DNA from: Schlesneria paludicola DSM 18645
GTDB taxonomy: Bacteria > Planctomycetota > Planctomycetia > Planctomycetales > Planctomycetaceae
Length of the DNA: 64,000 bases
Direction of reading: 5' to 3'
Assembly (NCBI RefSeq): GCF_000255655.1
Contig: NZ_JH636435.1
Location: forward strand, 1,669,770 to 1,733,769
Positions 1 to 9,110 of the stretch are shown here, one piece after another. The position numbers and the translations under genes are program-made. The notes below the pieces were generated by a model. It was not told where the DNA came from. It was given only the letters and a program-made list of their open reading frames with translations, and searched no databases. Position 1 is the stretch's first letter. Every line of letters begins with the position of its first letter.

Positions 1-187
1 CGCGCCCGCCGTACAGACGTGTGAATGAAATCTTCATCTCGCCAATGGATATTCCGCGGTAGTCCGCGATCGCCTGGGCTTCCTCTTCGGTGACCCAGAC
101 AACACCCGGCGCTCCTCCACAACAGTTGCCACACTGCGTGCAGCCGAACCGCAGCCCATCATGGTACCACGGCATCGAGTCACTCAT
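1..187 (-). CDS. YkgJ-type (UPF0153) cysteine-cluster protein, 5' part only
   Basis: Reading the minus strand from an ATG at 187 gives 62 codons with no stop before the window edge, so only the N-terminus is present. The start reads MSDSMPWYHDGLRFGC and continues with a C-x2-C-x2-CC cluster (CTQCGNCCGG, about residues 16-25), then an acidic helix beginning VTEEEA. That cysteine pattern followed by a short helix is the hallmark of the YkgJ/UPF0153 family, small proteins thought to bind zinc or an Fe-S cluster; their function is not established. Family members usually have further cysteines towards the C-terminus, which would lie to the left of this window. Confidence in the family is good; nothing can be said about the rest of the gene. 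Confidence 0.8.
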   Translation of the reverse strand, partial: MSDSMPWYHDGLRFGCTQCGNCCGGAPGVVWVTEEEAQAIADYRGISIGEMKISFTRLYGGR

Positions 188-616
188 ATTTTGTCCACCT
201 TCGCCTGATTTTGATCGTTCACCGCATGACACTGAACAGCTCTTGGCCCCCCGCTCCGCAACGAATCGTGGAATGCTAAGGAGGAAGAGGCACACTGACT
301 TATTGTAAGACATTTCCCTTTGTTTTCAGATGAATCATCATGCCCTACGAGATGCCGCAATACCGTCCTAGGGTATTTCCTTATCGTGTGGCATTGCGCA
401 GATTCCGATCTACGTTATACCTAGACATGAGTTCGTTACTGGACGGTGATTTAACGAACACCCAAGCCATTACTGCTCGCAACCAGATGTCTGCCTTTCA
501 AGTCTGCTCACACCTCTGACGTACTCCTTCGGCCCTGACATTCTGCACTAGCCCACACCACGCGAGGCGGTGCTTCGTAGGCATTGGCGGTGAAGTCGTC
601 AATTTGAAAGCACATC
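188..616. other. Intergenic region, no gene recognised
   Basis: About 430 bp between the divergent YkgJ-type gene and the Hpt-like gene, so it should hold both promoters. No convincing coding region, repeat or RNA gene was seen. The short plus-strand reading frame at 90-308 is the shadow of the YkgJ gene plus non-coding sequence. Confidence 0.5.
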
Positions 617-1051
617 ATGCAGTCAGAAAGTTTCGCCAACGTGCTGGATCAGTCAACTGTTCAGGGGTTTCATACGTCGGCAAACCAGGCCGCATTCGAC
701 GAACACCAGACGCCCGATCTGACTCAGTTGCTCGACCGGTGTCGCGGCGATCTGATTTTTGTCGACTCGCTGCTTTGTGAGTTGGAGAGCATCCAGCGCC
801 CGGAGCGCGGCCGAGCCCTGACCACAGGTTCACGCTCGGATGCGATCGACCCATCCTGGATGCCACGGGCGTTCGCGACCGGCATGACGACAATTGGCGC
901 CGACCTCATTCGCCGACTTGCAGACGATATCGAAGATTTGTGTCGGACGTCAGCACGCGGTACGGCACACGAGATGTTACTCGACCTGCAAGTGAAAATG
1001 GTGCGATGCCTTCAGATGCTTCCAGCGACCTCAAACATCATAAACAACTAA
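617..1051 (+). CDS. Small helical protein resembling a degenerate Hpt domain
   Basis: The 144-residue product starts MQSESFANVLDQ. About residues 33-55 (QLLDRCRGDLIFVDSLLCEL) and 92-112 (TIGADLIRRLADDIEDLC) resemble the helices of a histidine-phosphotransfer domain, where the segment after the phospho-accepting His reads roughly LGA-x2-L-x5-E. The expected H-x2-KG motif is absent; the corresponding stretch around residues 83-92 reads FATGMTTIG. If the resemblance is real, this is an Hpt-like fold that cannot accept phosphate, perhaps a binding or decoy module. It stands alone, with no histidine kinase or response regulator nearby. A good terminator follows the stop, which supports a real transcript. 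The Hpt assignment is only suggestive. Confidence 0.5.
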   Translation: MQSESFANVLDQSTVQGFHTSANQAAFDEHQTPDLTQLLDRCRGDLIFVDSLLCELESIQRPERGRALTTGSRSDAIDPSWMPRAFATGMTTIGADLIRRLADDIEDLCRTSARGTAHEMLLDLQVKMVRCLQMLPATSNIINN

Positions 1052-1111
1052 GCATCTTGCTCATCGACATCAATGCCAGGCAGTTCACACGAGCCGCGTA
1101 GAGGCTGTTCT

Positions 1112-1156
1112 CCCGACCGGTCGGTGATTTTCACCGAGACTCGTCGGGATTTTTTC
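1112..1156 (+). terminator. Rho-independent terminator of the Hpt-like gene
   Basis: An outer stem CCCGAC/GTCGGG (1112-1117 with 1143-1148) encloses a second stem CGGTGA/TCACCG with a TTT loop, and is followed directly by ATTTTTTC. It lies 61 bp after the stop codon at 1051 and has the form of an intrinsic terminator on the plus strand. Confidence 0.75.
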
Positions 1157-1203
1157 ATTCACACGAGCGTGCCAAACGAGTCACGTCCGATCTCGGTCTC
1201 GAC

Positions 1204-1339
1204 GGTCACCGTCCACGCTGCGAAGCGAGGGGGGACAGGCGCATTTTCCCGGCTCATTGGAATCCACAGTGCGCCGACCAGAGCAATCCGTCTCTTTTTG
1301 GCCGGAAAACAAGCCAGTCCCCGGCGTATGAACGGTCAC
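1204..1339. repeat. Palindromic intergenic repeat, copy A
   Basis: One of three related copies in the window (others at 26919-27055 and 27283-27417). The ends are inverted: GGTCACCGTCCAC on the left and TGAACGGTCAC on the right. Inside is a second inverted pair, GGGACAGGCGCATTTTCCCGG against CCGGAAAACAAGCCAGTCCC. The middle (TTGGAATCCACAGTGC, then ACCAGAGCAA) is also shared with the other copies. It has no coding potential of its own. The size and nested symmetry suggest a REP/MITE-like non-autonomous element, possibly mobilised by a transposase elsewhere in the genome. Confidence 0.75.
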
Positions 1340-1868
1340 ATCTCGACGCACTGCGACCAAGTTCGCTTGTTCAACTCGCCGCCGTCGCCACCTGAACTGC
1401 AGCGGTCGCCCACTCTTTCGCGCGATCACTCTTTCACACCTTCAGTCCGGCAAATCTCGCTGCAGGCCGTCTGTCGGCAGGAATTCATTCCGGACAAGCG
1501 ACACGGATTCCGACGATCGTCTCGACCCTAGACACCGCTCAGGTGTTCATGTGCGACACATCCCCCGCTTGATGTGCTGTCGCACAATGGAATCGAAACA
1601 CCTTACGGCCGTGACAGCGTTTCTGCCTGAATTCTTCATAAAGTTGGCAGCAGCGGGGAACCACAGAGGGTCCCGAGAGAATCCCGGATCCGTCCTGGCT
1701 GCTGCGCCGGAAGGTGAAAGTTTGTGCTTCATCTGCCATGACTGCTAACTGTTGGGTTCATCTTGTCGAGTTTTTAATTTTCAGATAATTGTCCCCCCGC
1801 TTGCGAAGGACTCGTCGTTCGGGCGCTCATCCGAACAATGAGTTCTGACATTTTGTCTACGTTCACCC
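1340..1868. other. Intergenic region with a strong hairpin
   Basis: Non-coding sequence between repeat copy A and the BamA-like gene. At 1551-1585 GTGCGACA and TGTCGCAC form a perfect 8-bp stem, extended by CATC/GATG past a 3-nt bulge, around a short loop. No T-tract follows, so it is not a typical terminator; it may be an RNA structure or a protein site. Nothing else was recognised. Confidence 0.4.
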
Positions 1869-1925
1869 GTGCATTTCCTGCATTCATCGCAAATCCTCGG
1901 GCTTGTGCCCGCGAGAACAGCTTGC

Positions 1926-4900
1926 ATGACCTATTACACCGCCGGTCAAATCTCCGACGCCGTGCGACCGTTGAAGAATCTCAACGGCGATCGCTCGATC
2001 CGGGCGTTTTTCCGTCGTTTTTCGATGGTATCGCCCATCGGACGCGGGCGACTGGTCATGCTGATCCTCGCGGTGATGTCCGTATCCGCCTCAATCAATC
2101 GGGCCGAAGCCCAGCCGCCCCAATTCGGTGGACATGGTACGCCCAGCGTTGACGACACGTCCCCTTCGCGCAGTGCTCGCACGTCGAGTCGTCGCGACAA
2201 CGCGTCCACATCGGCCAAACCGCTGCCCAAAGGCGGCATTCGGCCCATCTCTTATGAAAACGAACCGGAATCCGCTCAGCCCAAGACGCCATTCGAGATT
2301 GATGAACCGATTTCCAAAGTCACCATCGAAGGGAACTCCACAATTCCCGACCCGGAAATCGCCAAACATATCAAGACTCGCCCCAGTCGGCCGGCGAATC
2401 AAAAGCAGATCAAAGACGACGTCGACGCCCTGATGCGGACACGTTGGTTTGTCAGCGTCGAACCGAAGTTGCGTCCTTCAGAAGAAGGACCAATCCTTGT
2501 CTTCCGCGTGATCGAACGTCCAATCGTCCGTCGCGTGGAATACAAGGGCTTGAAAAAAATCAAGCAAAAAGTCTTCGACTCGATGACGCAGTTGAAGCCG
2601 GGCAGCCCCTTCGATATCAGCTCAAACCGCGAATGCGCACGACGGATTGAAGAGTACTACCACGAAAAGGGGTTTGCCTTTGCGACGGTCGAACTGGAAA
2701 AGGGCAACGACCGCGATGATCGTGAAGTGGTGTTCTTGATCAACGAAGGTCCGAAGGTTCACGTCACGGCCGTCAAGTTCGACGGGAATCAACAGTTCAT
2801 CGATGGGATTTTGAAAACCAAGACGCGCACCAAGCCACGGATTCTGTGGTTTTTCGGTGGGAAATACGATCCTTCGACGATCAAGGACGACAAGGAAGGC
2901 ATCCGGCAGTACTACCACAGCCTGGGGTATTTCGATGTCGCAATTGACGAACGCCTGAAGTTTTCGGATGACAAGGCCAACCTCGAAATCCATTACGAAA
3001 TCGACGAAGGCACGCGCTATAAGATCCGCAATATCGAGGTCATCGGAAACAAGGAACTGTCCGAAGATCAACTTCGAGACATGATGAAGGTCGATGGCGG
3101 GATTTACTACAACGCCCGTGACATCAACAAGGATGTTGAACAGATCAAAACCAAGTACGGTGAGCAGGGCCGTTTGTTCTGTCGCGTCGATGCCGTCCCC
3201 AAATGGACTGAAGACCAGGGGATTGTGGATCTCGTGTACAAGATCGAAGAAGATCGCGTCTATCGCGTTCGCAACATCAATGTCCATATCCAGGGTGACC
3301 ACCCGCACACGCGGACGAATCTCGTCAGAAACATCTCACCTGTGCAACCCGGCGATCTGGCCGACCCGCGCCAAATCCATTTGATGAAGCGTCGACTCGA
3401 AGGGTCACAGAACTTCGAAACGAGCCAGGATGGCGGCGTACGCGTCGAAACGAAGATTGTTGGAAACGACTGGATCGACACGTCTGACTATGCCTCCGCC
3501 CGAGGTCAGTCGAATCAAAAGTCGAAACCGGCGGCGGGCAAACCGCTCAGTTCGGCCATGACTCCTTCCGCTCCTCTGACGACCGATCCAAGTCGTGTCA
3601 TCGCGATGCGGCAGAATCACTTTGGTCTTACGGGATGGGTCGGAACGAAAGAATCACGTGAAGAGAGTCGAGACCCGACGGTCTCGGTTGCCTCACATTT
3701 TGAAGAGTCCGTTCCTGCCATCACGGTGCCGATCGAACCGATCAAACTGGCGTACGATGAAAAGTTGTCGCCGCTGACGCCGATCTTCCGGGCACAAAGC
3801 AAAGATCCACTCCAGCCACCGGCGAATTTTGGTTTCGACAACAGCCCACAAGGTGATCCGTTCGGCAATGCAATTCGCAACCCCGATCCCGACGATCTGG
3901 AACGAGTTCCGCCCGCCTTCATCGATCTCGATGCCTATTTGACCGAAGCGCGTACCGGTCGCCTGATGTTCGGTGTCGGCGTGAACAGCGATGCTGGTCT
4001 TGTCGGTAACATCGTGCTCAGCGAACAGAACTTCGATATCACGCGCTGGCCACGAAGCTGGGAAGATATCTCAAGCGGCCGCGCATTCCGTGGTGGTGGA
4101 CAGAAATTCAAAGTCGAAGCGATGCCTGGTACGCAGGTCAGCCGCTATATGGTCGACTGGCAGGATCCATACTTCCTGGACACGAACTTCAACCTTGGCG
4201 TCAGCGGCTTTTACTTCACCCGATACTATCGAAACTGGTACGAAAACCGCATCGGTGGCCGTGTCCGCCTGGGACGTCAGTTGACGAAGAATTGGTCCGC
4301 ATCCGCGGCACTGCGACTCGAAGGCGTCGACGTTTACAACCCGACTCTGCCAAGTCCGCAGATTTTGACCGACGCATTGGGAACGCACCTGCTTTCGACA
4401 ATTCGTGGTTCGTTGATTCACGACACGCGTGACGCCGCATTCAATACAAGCGAAGGTCACTACTTGGAACTGTCGTACGAACAGGCATTCGGCGAATACA
4501 GCTATCCACGCTTTGAGGCCGAAGGTCGACAGTACTTCACGACATATCAGCGCGTGGACGGACAAGGAAAGCATACGATTCTGGTTCGCGGACAAGTGGG
4601 CTGGTCCGGAAACGACACGCCCATCTTCGAACGATTCTTCGCTGGGGGCTTCCAGACATTCCGCGGCTTTGCGTTCCGCGGCGTCAGCCCCATCGACATG
4701 AACGTTTACACCGGGGGTAACTTCATGTTGCTCGGCGGTGCGGAATACCAACTGCCTGTCACCGCGAATGAAATGATCAAGCTCGTCGGCTTCACCGACG
4801 TCGGTACGGTGACCGATCGTGCCTCGCTGAGCGACTTCCGCGTCTCGATCGGTGCCGGTTTCCGTGTCTCGATCCCGATGATGGGTCCCGTCCCAATCGC

Positions 4901-4982
4901 CATCGACTTCGCAATCCCCGTCATGCAAGATCCAAACGATATCCGACAGGTCGTCAGCTTCTACGTCGGCATGAACCGCTAG
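1926..4982 (+). CDS. bamA: Outer-membrane protein assembly factor, BamA/Omp85 type
   Basis: This is a very large Omp85 protein that would insert beta-barrel proteins into the outer membrane. After a long N-region and a hydrophobic signal segment (RLVMLILAVMSVSAS) there is a low-complexity stretch, then several POTRA-type repeats (the first begins ISKVTIEGNSTIPD; others have the typical G-N/F-D start), an insert rich in Pro and Ser, and a C-terminal 16-strand-type barrel. The conserved L6-loop motif FRGF (codon at 4659, about residue 912) is present and the protein ends with an aromatic-containing beta strand (VVSFYVGMNR). The frame is open from 1869; I prefer ATG 1926, but ATG 2025, directly before the hydrophobic segment, is also possible. 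At about 1,020 residues it is longer than the usual 800. No Skp or LpxD neighbour is present. Confidence 0.9.
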   Translation: MTYYTAGQISDAVRPLKNLNGDRSIRAFFRRFSMVSPIGRGRLVMLILAVMSVSASINRAEAQPPQFGGHGTPSVDDTSPSRSARTSSRRDNASTSAKPLPKGGIRPISYENEPESAQPKTPFEIDEPISKVTIEGNSTIPDPEIAKHIKTRPSRPANQKQIKDDVDALMRTRWFVSVEPKLRPSEEGPILVFRVIERPIVRRVEYKGLKKIKQKVFDSMTQLKPGSPFDISSNRECARRIEEYYHEKGFAFATVELEKGNDRDDREVVFLINEGPKVHVTAVKFDGNQQFIDGILKTKTRTKPRILWFFGGKYDPSTIKDDKEGIRQYYHSLGYFDVAIDERLKFSDDKANLEIHYEIDEGTRYKIRNIEVIGNKELSEDQLRDMMKVDGGIYYNARDINKDVEQIKTKYGEQGRLFCRVDAVPKWTEDQGIVDLVYKIEEDRVYRVRNINVHIQGDHPHTRTNLVRNISPVQPGDLADPRQIHLMKRRLEGSQNFETSQDGGVRVETKIVGNDWIDTSDYASARGQSNQKSKPAAGKPLSSAMTPSAPLTTDPSRVIAMRQNHFGLTGWVGTKESREESRDPTVSVASHFEESVPAITVPIEPIKLAYDEKLSPLTPIFRAQSKDPLQPPANFGFDNSPQGDPFGNAIRNPDPDDLERVPPAFIDLDAYLTEARTGRLMFGVGVNSDAGLVGNIVLSEQNFDITRWPRSWEDISSGRAFRGGGQKFKVEAMPGTQVSRYMVDWQDPYFLDTNFNLGVSGFYFTRYYRNWYENRIGGRVRLGRQLTKNWSASAALRLEGVDVYNPTLPSPQILTDALGTHLLSTIRGSLIHDTRDAAFNTSEGHYLELSYEQAFGEYSYPRFEAEGRQYFTTYQRVDGQGKHTILVRGQVGWSGNDTPIFERFFAGGFQTFRGFAFRGVSPIDMNVYTGGNFMLLGGAEYQLPVTANEMIKLVGFTDVGTVTDRASLSDFRVSIGAGFRVSIPMMGPVPIAIDFAIPVMQDPNDIRQVVSFYVGMNR

Positions 4983-5106
4983 TGCCCCGTTTTTTGTCCT
5001 AACTGGTTCACGAGCATTGTCCGCAGGCTCGTTGGCCAGCTCGCGGCGAGTCCATCGACGGATCAAAATAGACTGGAAGCGAAACCACAGCCGAAGCTGG
5101 GTGGTG

Positions 5107-6852
5107 TTAACCCCAGAAACCGGCCAGCAGCCAGGAAATTCCGGGATCAATTTCCGAGGATTCCGTTTGCGCCCACACGACGCGCAACAAGTCGGCTGAG
5201 ACCAGCGAACCGACGATTAGCACGCAGAGCGAGGCGAACAGTAAGCCACAGAAGCCGGTGCTCCATTCCACTTCCTGTTTAACGGGCGCTTTTCGCAGCG
5301 ACGTGATTTCGAACTGGCTGGAGCCTTCCGAAAAACTTTCGTCTCCCGCGTCGTCACCATCATCGAACGCCAGATCGTCGAAATCGTTGCCGCTCAGGTC
5401 TTCATCCGAGACTTCCAGTTCTTCGAGCGGTTCCTCGTCCGCGTCGTCCACCTCGAAGATACTGTCTTCGACGGTCTTTTTATTCTTTTTTCGACCTACC
5501 GGCGGGGCGTCTTCTTCATCATCTTCGAAAATGACGACGCTTTGGCCCGAATCACCCAGCATCTGCATTTCAGACGTATCGCTGGCATCGAACTCACTAA
5601 GGTCACTTGCGCTGACTTCGCCACTGTCGATGGGGCTGAGCAGTGGCGCGGTCGAATCGAGATCGTCCTCATCCCCTTCCGAGAACAGCAGCGGCGATGT
5701 TGCCTCGATGTCGTCTCGAGCTTTGCCCTTCAGATTTTTGCTGCTGCCACTTTTCTTCGGCTTCTTGCCAAGATTGCTGCCGCTACTGGCCGAAGCGAGC
5801 TTGATCCCGCTGTCGTCACCAAATTTCACTCCGCTGTCGGCGAACCGAATCCCGCTATCCAGGCCTTCCAGCGAAATTCCGCTATCGGCAGGCTGCATCA
5901 ATTGCACGCCGCTGTCTTCGGACAATCGGATGCCACTGTCCCCGGCCAGTGCGACGCCGCTGTCGCCTGCGAGCCTGATTCCGCTATCCCCCGACAGCGT
6001 CACGGCCGAATCGTTTGCGTCGGACAACACTGAAGCGCTGTTGTCGGTATCACCGAGATCAAAATCGATCTTGCCAGAATCGGAATCCAGCGGTTTGCGG
6101 CCCGATGATTTTCCGCCGCGACTGCTGCGCGGCAGCAGCATCACATCGCTGTCACTATCGGATTCCAGCGACTTCCCGCCGATCAGTTTGACATCACTGT
6201 CGCTCTCCATCAGCGGGGCGAGGCGGACATCGCTGTCGGACTGGGCCATTCGCACGTCACTATCGGAACGAGCCAGGCGCACATCGCTATCCGAATCAAC
6301 GAGCGAGACTCCTGAATCGACCAGCTTGACGTCGCTATCAGAATCGGGCAATCCCGCGTCGATCATTCTGACATCGCTGTCGGAATCGGCCTTCCCCAGT
6401 GGCTTCGGCTTGACGATGGTGACATCGCTATCGCTGCCCTTTTTGGGAGCCCGCGCCGGCTCAACCAGGCGAATATCACTATCGGATTTTTGCAGGTCGA
6501 TTGATGCGATATCGGCGCTACTGCCGGAGAGTCGTTTCTTCGACGGATCTTCTGCACTTACCAGCCGCACGTCACTATCGGAATCGATCCCGAGTGCACG
6601 GCGGACGACCGTTGGCTGATTGCCGATCTCATCATTTTCGTCCGCATCGTCGATCATCGGCAGGTCTGGGTCCGAGTCGGGCTGTGACCGACGACGGAAC
6701 TCGGCGATATCGTCCGCCTTGAACTTCCAGGTGCCACGATCGGCGAACCCCCGGATCTCGCCTTTCTCGCGCAGGCGGATCAGTTCTTCGGTCTTGATGC
6801 GCAGTTGGATCGCGGCTTCCTCGAGACTGAGATACTTCTTGTTCGGGGCCAT
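5107..6852 (-). CDS. Excisionase-like DNA-binding N-terminus with SDSDV/DSGI repeats and a C-terminal membrane segment
   Basis: The 581-residue protein has three parts. Residues 1-55 (KKYLSLEEAAIQLRIKTEEL, then RLREKGEIRGFADRGTWKF) look like a MerR/excisionase-type winged helix. About residues 85-340 hold two families of short repeats: roughly eleven SDSDV-[RKT]-[LMI] units, then about ten DSG-[IV]-x-L units, in an acidic Ser/Asp background. The C-terminus has a basic patch, a long acidic stretch and a transmembrane helix (FCGLLFASLCVLIVGSLVSA). ATG 6852 is preceded by GGAG at good spacing. The layout suggests a membrane-tethered protein whose repeats are phosphorylation or binding sites. It is convergent with the BamA-like gene. 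No function is known to me. Confidence 0.75.
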   Translation of the reverse strand: MAPNKKYLSLEEAAIQLRIKTEELIRLREKGEIRGFADRGTWKFKADDIAEFRRRSQPDSDPDLPMIDDADENDEIGNQPTVVRRALGIDSDSDVRLVSAEDPSKKRLSGSSADIASIDLQKSDSDIRLVEPARAPKKGSDSDVTIVKPKPLGKADSDSDVRMIDAGLPDSDSDVKLVDSGVSLVDSDSDVRLARSDSDVRMAQSDSDVRLAPLMESDSDVKLIGGKSLESDSDSDVMLLPRSSRGGKSSGRKPLDSDSGKIDFDLGDTDNSASVLSDANDSAVTLSGDSGIRLAGDSGVALAGDSGIRLSEDSGVQLMQPADSGISLEGLDSGIRFADSGVKFGDDSGIKLASASSGSNLGKKPKKSGSSKNLKGKARDDIEATSPLLFSEGDEDDLDSTAPLLSPIDSGEVSASDLSEFDASDTSEMQMLGDSGQSVVIFEDDEEDAPPVGRKKNKKTVEDSIFEVDDADEEPLEELEVSDEDLSGNDFDDLAFDDGDDAGDESFSEGSSQFEITSLRKAPVKQEVEWSTGFCGLLFASLCVLIVGSLVSADLLRVVWAQTESSEIDPGISWLLAGFWG

Positions 6853-7266
6853 CAATCAAACTCCGCTCAAAACGTGTCGCGATTCAGGACGAGGATTCAA
6901 CTGTGCTGCCCGGGAGACGGTTCCGCGGACCTGCACAAACATAAACTTCAGGTAATCGGAAAACTCGACGCAGCCCGGATGGACCTCCAAGGCAGACCAT
7001 CTAGGATTCGTCGATGAAACTTGGAATCGGCTATTCGAAGCACCGACACCACTTAGATCGGCGTTTCGGCAAATGACTTTTCGCGAACCCACCCGCGACA
7101 TCCGGACACCTGACCCGAAATTCGAAATCGGCAGGCAGGATCGTTACGGACGGTGTACCGCACGCTTAAGTCTATCGCTGCATTTTCCCCGCTGACAAGG
7201 GGCTACCCTGCCGAGAATGTTCCGAATACGAAAGCCGCAACGAAAATAGCGATTATTCGGCCGGCC
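6853..7266. other. Intergenic region, no gene recognised
   Basis: About 410 bp upstream of the repeat protein and downstream of the ABC permease. It should contain the promoter of the minus-strand gene at 5107-6852. A minus-strand frame at 6856-7101 has no recognisable content and was not called. Confidence 0.5.
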
Positions 7267-9084
7267 TCATTCCATGACGACTCGTCCAACCGGTTGAAGT
7301 TCATTCGCGACAGTCGGTTCTTCCGGTTGTGGTTCGGTTCGTCCGACGATTCGTGAGAACTGGTGAAGAGCATTGCGGCGCAGCCACCAGGTCAACCCAA
7401 TGTAGATCGTGAAGTGCAAGCAGAAAATACACCAGGCAACGATGAGGTTCAGAGTCAAATTGTGATTCAGCGCCTGAGGATTTTGCCCCAGACCGATCAG
7501 GGCATCTGATTCGAAGATCATCTGACGCGGGCTAAACGACTCGAAAAAAACGTCTAGCGACTCGAAATCGACGGGGCCGACGATGATCGCCGGTACGGCA
7601 CAGGCCGCACCAACCAGTGCAAACGTGGCCAGCACGGCCTGCATCTGGGTTCGCATCCTCAGGCCAAGCTGAAAACCGAGCCACATGATCAGCTGCAAGT
7701 AGACGATCGAAGTCAGAGCCATCGTCGCCAGCTTCAAAGCCGCTTTGTGCCAATCGACTGGCGAGGGGCTGACGACGACATAGCTGCTCCAGACGGCCTG
7801 AAACACGAGAAGTGTTGTGAAGGGCACCAGCAGAATCAGGATCAACCGCCTGACGCCCGACAGCTTTTGCAGCACAATCTCGCTCGACGACACCGGCATG
7901 ACCAGCAGCACATCCAGTGACTGGCGAATTCGTTCCGATGGAATCACGCCCGTGGCATGAATGGTGACACAGATGATCGACACGATCCAAAAGAACGCCT
8001 GAAAACCGGGGACGGGCCCCACGACATTCATCCGGCCATCGGACAGTGTCATCGAAATCGCAATGATGAGCGGGGCCATCAACATCATCAGAATACGAAA
8101 CTGATAGCGGAATGTTCCCAGCGACTTCTTTCGCGTCTCGCGCCAGGTGATCGCATCGTCCTGCGGCAACGGATCTTGGTCCGTTACGAGCACAATTCCG
8201 CCTGTGGTGACTCGGTTGAGCTCCGTAAAGAAACGATCGGCGACTTGAAACGCTTCGAGCACCAGATTGCGAATGGGCAAAAACGCGCGACGGACGAGCA
8301 CTCGCGACGCGGCAAACAGAATCAGCAGCGACGCAAGCATCGGAAACACAGTGACGACAATAAATGTTTCATTGAAGAAAAAGCGGATGAGATCGCCGGT
8401 CAACCCGCTACTTGGACGCGCCCCAAAGGGATTGGGAGCGGAGTACAGGCGCATGAGGATCAATCGAGCCAGGAACATCGCGAACGGTGTCAGGCAGAAC
8501 AGCAGGCAGAAGATCAGCAGATACGTCGACACGAATGCCGAGGACGTCGTTCGAAACCAGGTGGAACACAAGATTGAAATCGACGCGACGAGAAATGTCA
8601 GCGAAACGAGCCCCGAAACACCGATCAGCATGTCTGCAAGATCTACACCGCCAATTCCGTAGATAATGGCGAACAGTGGCAGTGACAGCAGTTGATAGGT
8701 GGCCATCGTGAAGACACGGCTGAGCAACTTTTCAAAGACAATCGTCAGGGGACTCAGCTTGGTCAACAGAAGCAGTGCGAGGGTATCTTTCTCTTTTTCG
8801 ATCGTCAGTGCACCGCAAGTAATCGGCGGGATCAAGAGAAAAATCAGAGAGGCCTGCAACATGACCAGCGCGTCGAACAACCGTCGTCCACTGCCCATGT
8901 TCAGGACGCCAGCAAACCCCGATCCCCCAATCATGTCGTACTGCACCAGCGCCACGCCATACAGCACAATCGCGTAAATGACGCGAAAGATGTATGTGCG
9001 CTTATTCTGGGCTTGTTCGATCAATTCCTTGGTCAGCAGGGGCAGACTGAAAAGTTGCAGCAGCTTCACGAACCTGTTCCTCAT
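7267..9084 (-). CDS. ABC-2 type transporter permease
   Basis: A polytopic membrane protein of about 605 residues with roughly a dozen hydrophobic helices. The first helix follows an amphipathic N-terminus (LLTKELIEQAQNKRTYIFRV), the usual start of ABC-2 permeases of the NosY/GldF kind. Two halves are separated by a soluble region (about residues 270-345). TIEKEKDTLALLLLTKLSPL, after helix 2, is the characteristic cytoplasmic loop of this family, in which the permease contacts the ATPase. ATG 9084 is taken as the start; a GTG two codons upstream is possible. The ATPase gene lies 26 bp upstream on the same strand, so the two form an exporter operon. The substrate cannot be told. Confidence 0.85.
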   Translation of the reverse strand: MRNRFVKLLQLFSLPLLTKELIEQAQNKRTYIFRVIYAIVLYGVALVQYDMIGGSGFAGVLNMGSGRRLFDALVMLQASLIFLLIPPITCGALTIEKEKDTLALLLLTKLSPLTIVFEKLLSRVFTMATYQLLSLPLFAIIYGIGGVDLADMLIGVSGLVSLTFLVASISILCSTWFRTTSSAFVSTYLLIFCLLFCLTPFAMFLARLILMRLYSAPNPFGARPSSGLTGDLIRFFFNETFIVVTVFPMLASLLILFAASRVLVRRAFLPIRNLVLEAFQVADRFFTELNRVTTGGIVLVTDQDPLPQDDAITWRETRKKSLGTFRYQFRILMMLMAPLIIAISMTLSDGRMNVVGPVPGFQAFFWIVSIICVTIHATGVIPSERIRQSLDVLLVMPVSSSEIVLQKLSGVRRLILILLVPFTTLLVFQAVWSSYVVVSPSPVDWHKAALKLATMALTSIVYLQLIMWLGFQLGLRMRTQMQAVLATFALVGAACAVPAIIVGPVDFESLDVFFESFSPRQMIFESDALIGLGQNPQALNHNLTLNLIVAWCIFCLHFTIYIGLTWWLRRNALHQFSRIVGRTEPQPEEPTVANELQPVGRVVME

Positions 9085-9110
9085 CGACACGTCTCGAACC
9101 GGTTTCCAAT

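Noticed and set aside
1073-1531. Plus-strand ORF of 152 codons
   Set aside because: It runs through the terminator hairpin and repeat copy A and has the composition of translated palindromic DNA; no domain character.
4071-5150. Minus-strand ORF of 359 codons
   Set aside because: It is antisense to the barrel domain of the BamA-like gene and has no recognisable motif.
5258-6619. Plus-strand ORF of 453 codons, Ser/Leu-rich
   Set aside because: It is the antisense of the SDSDV/DSGI repeat gene; the repeats on the other strand create a long open frame.
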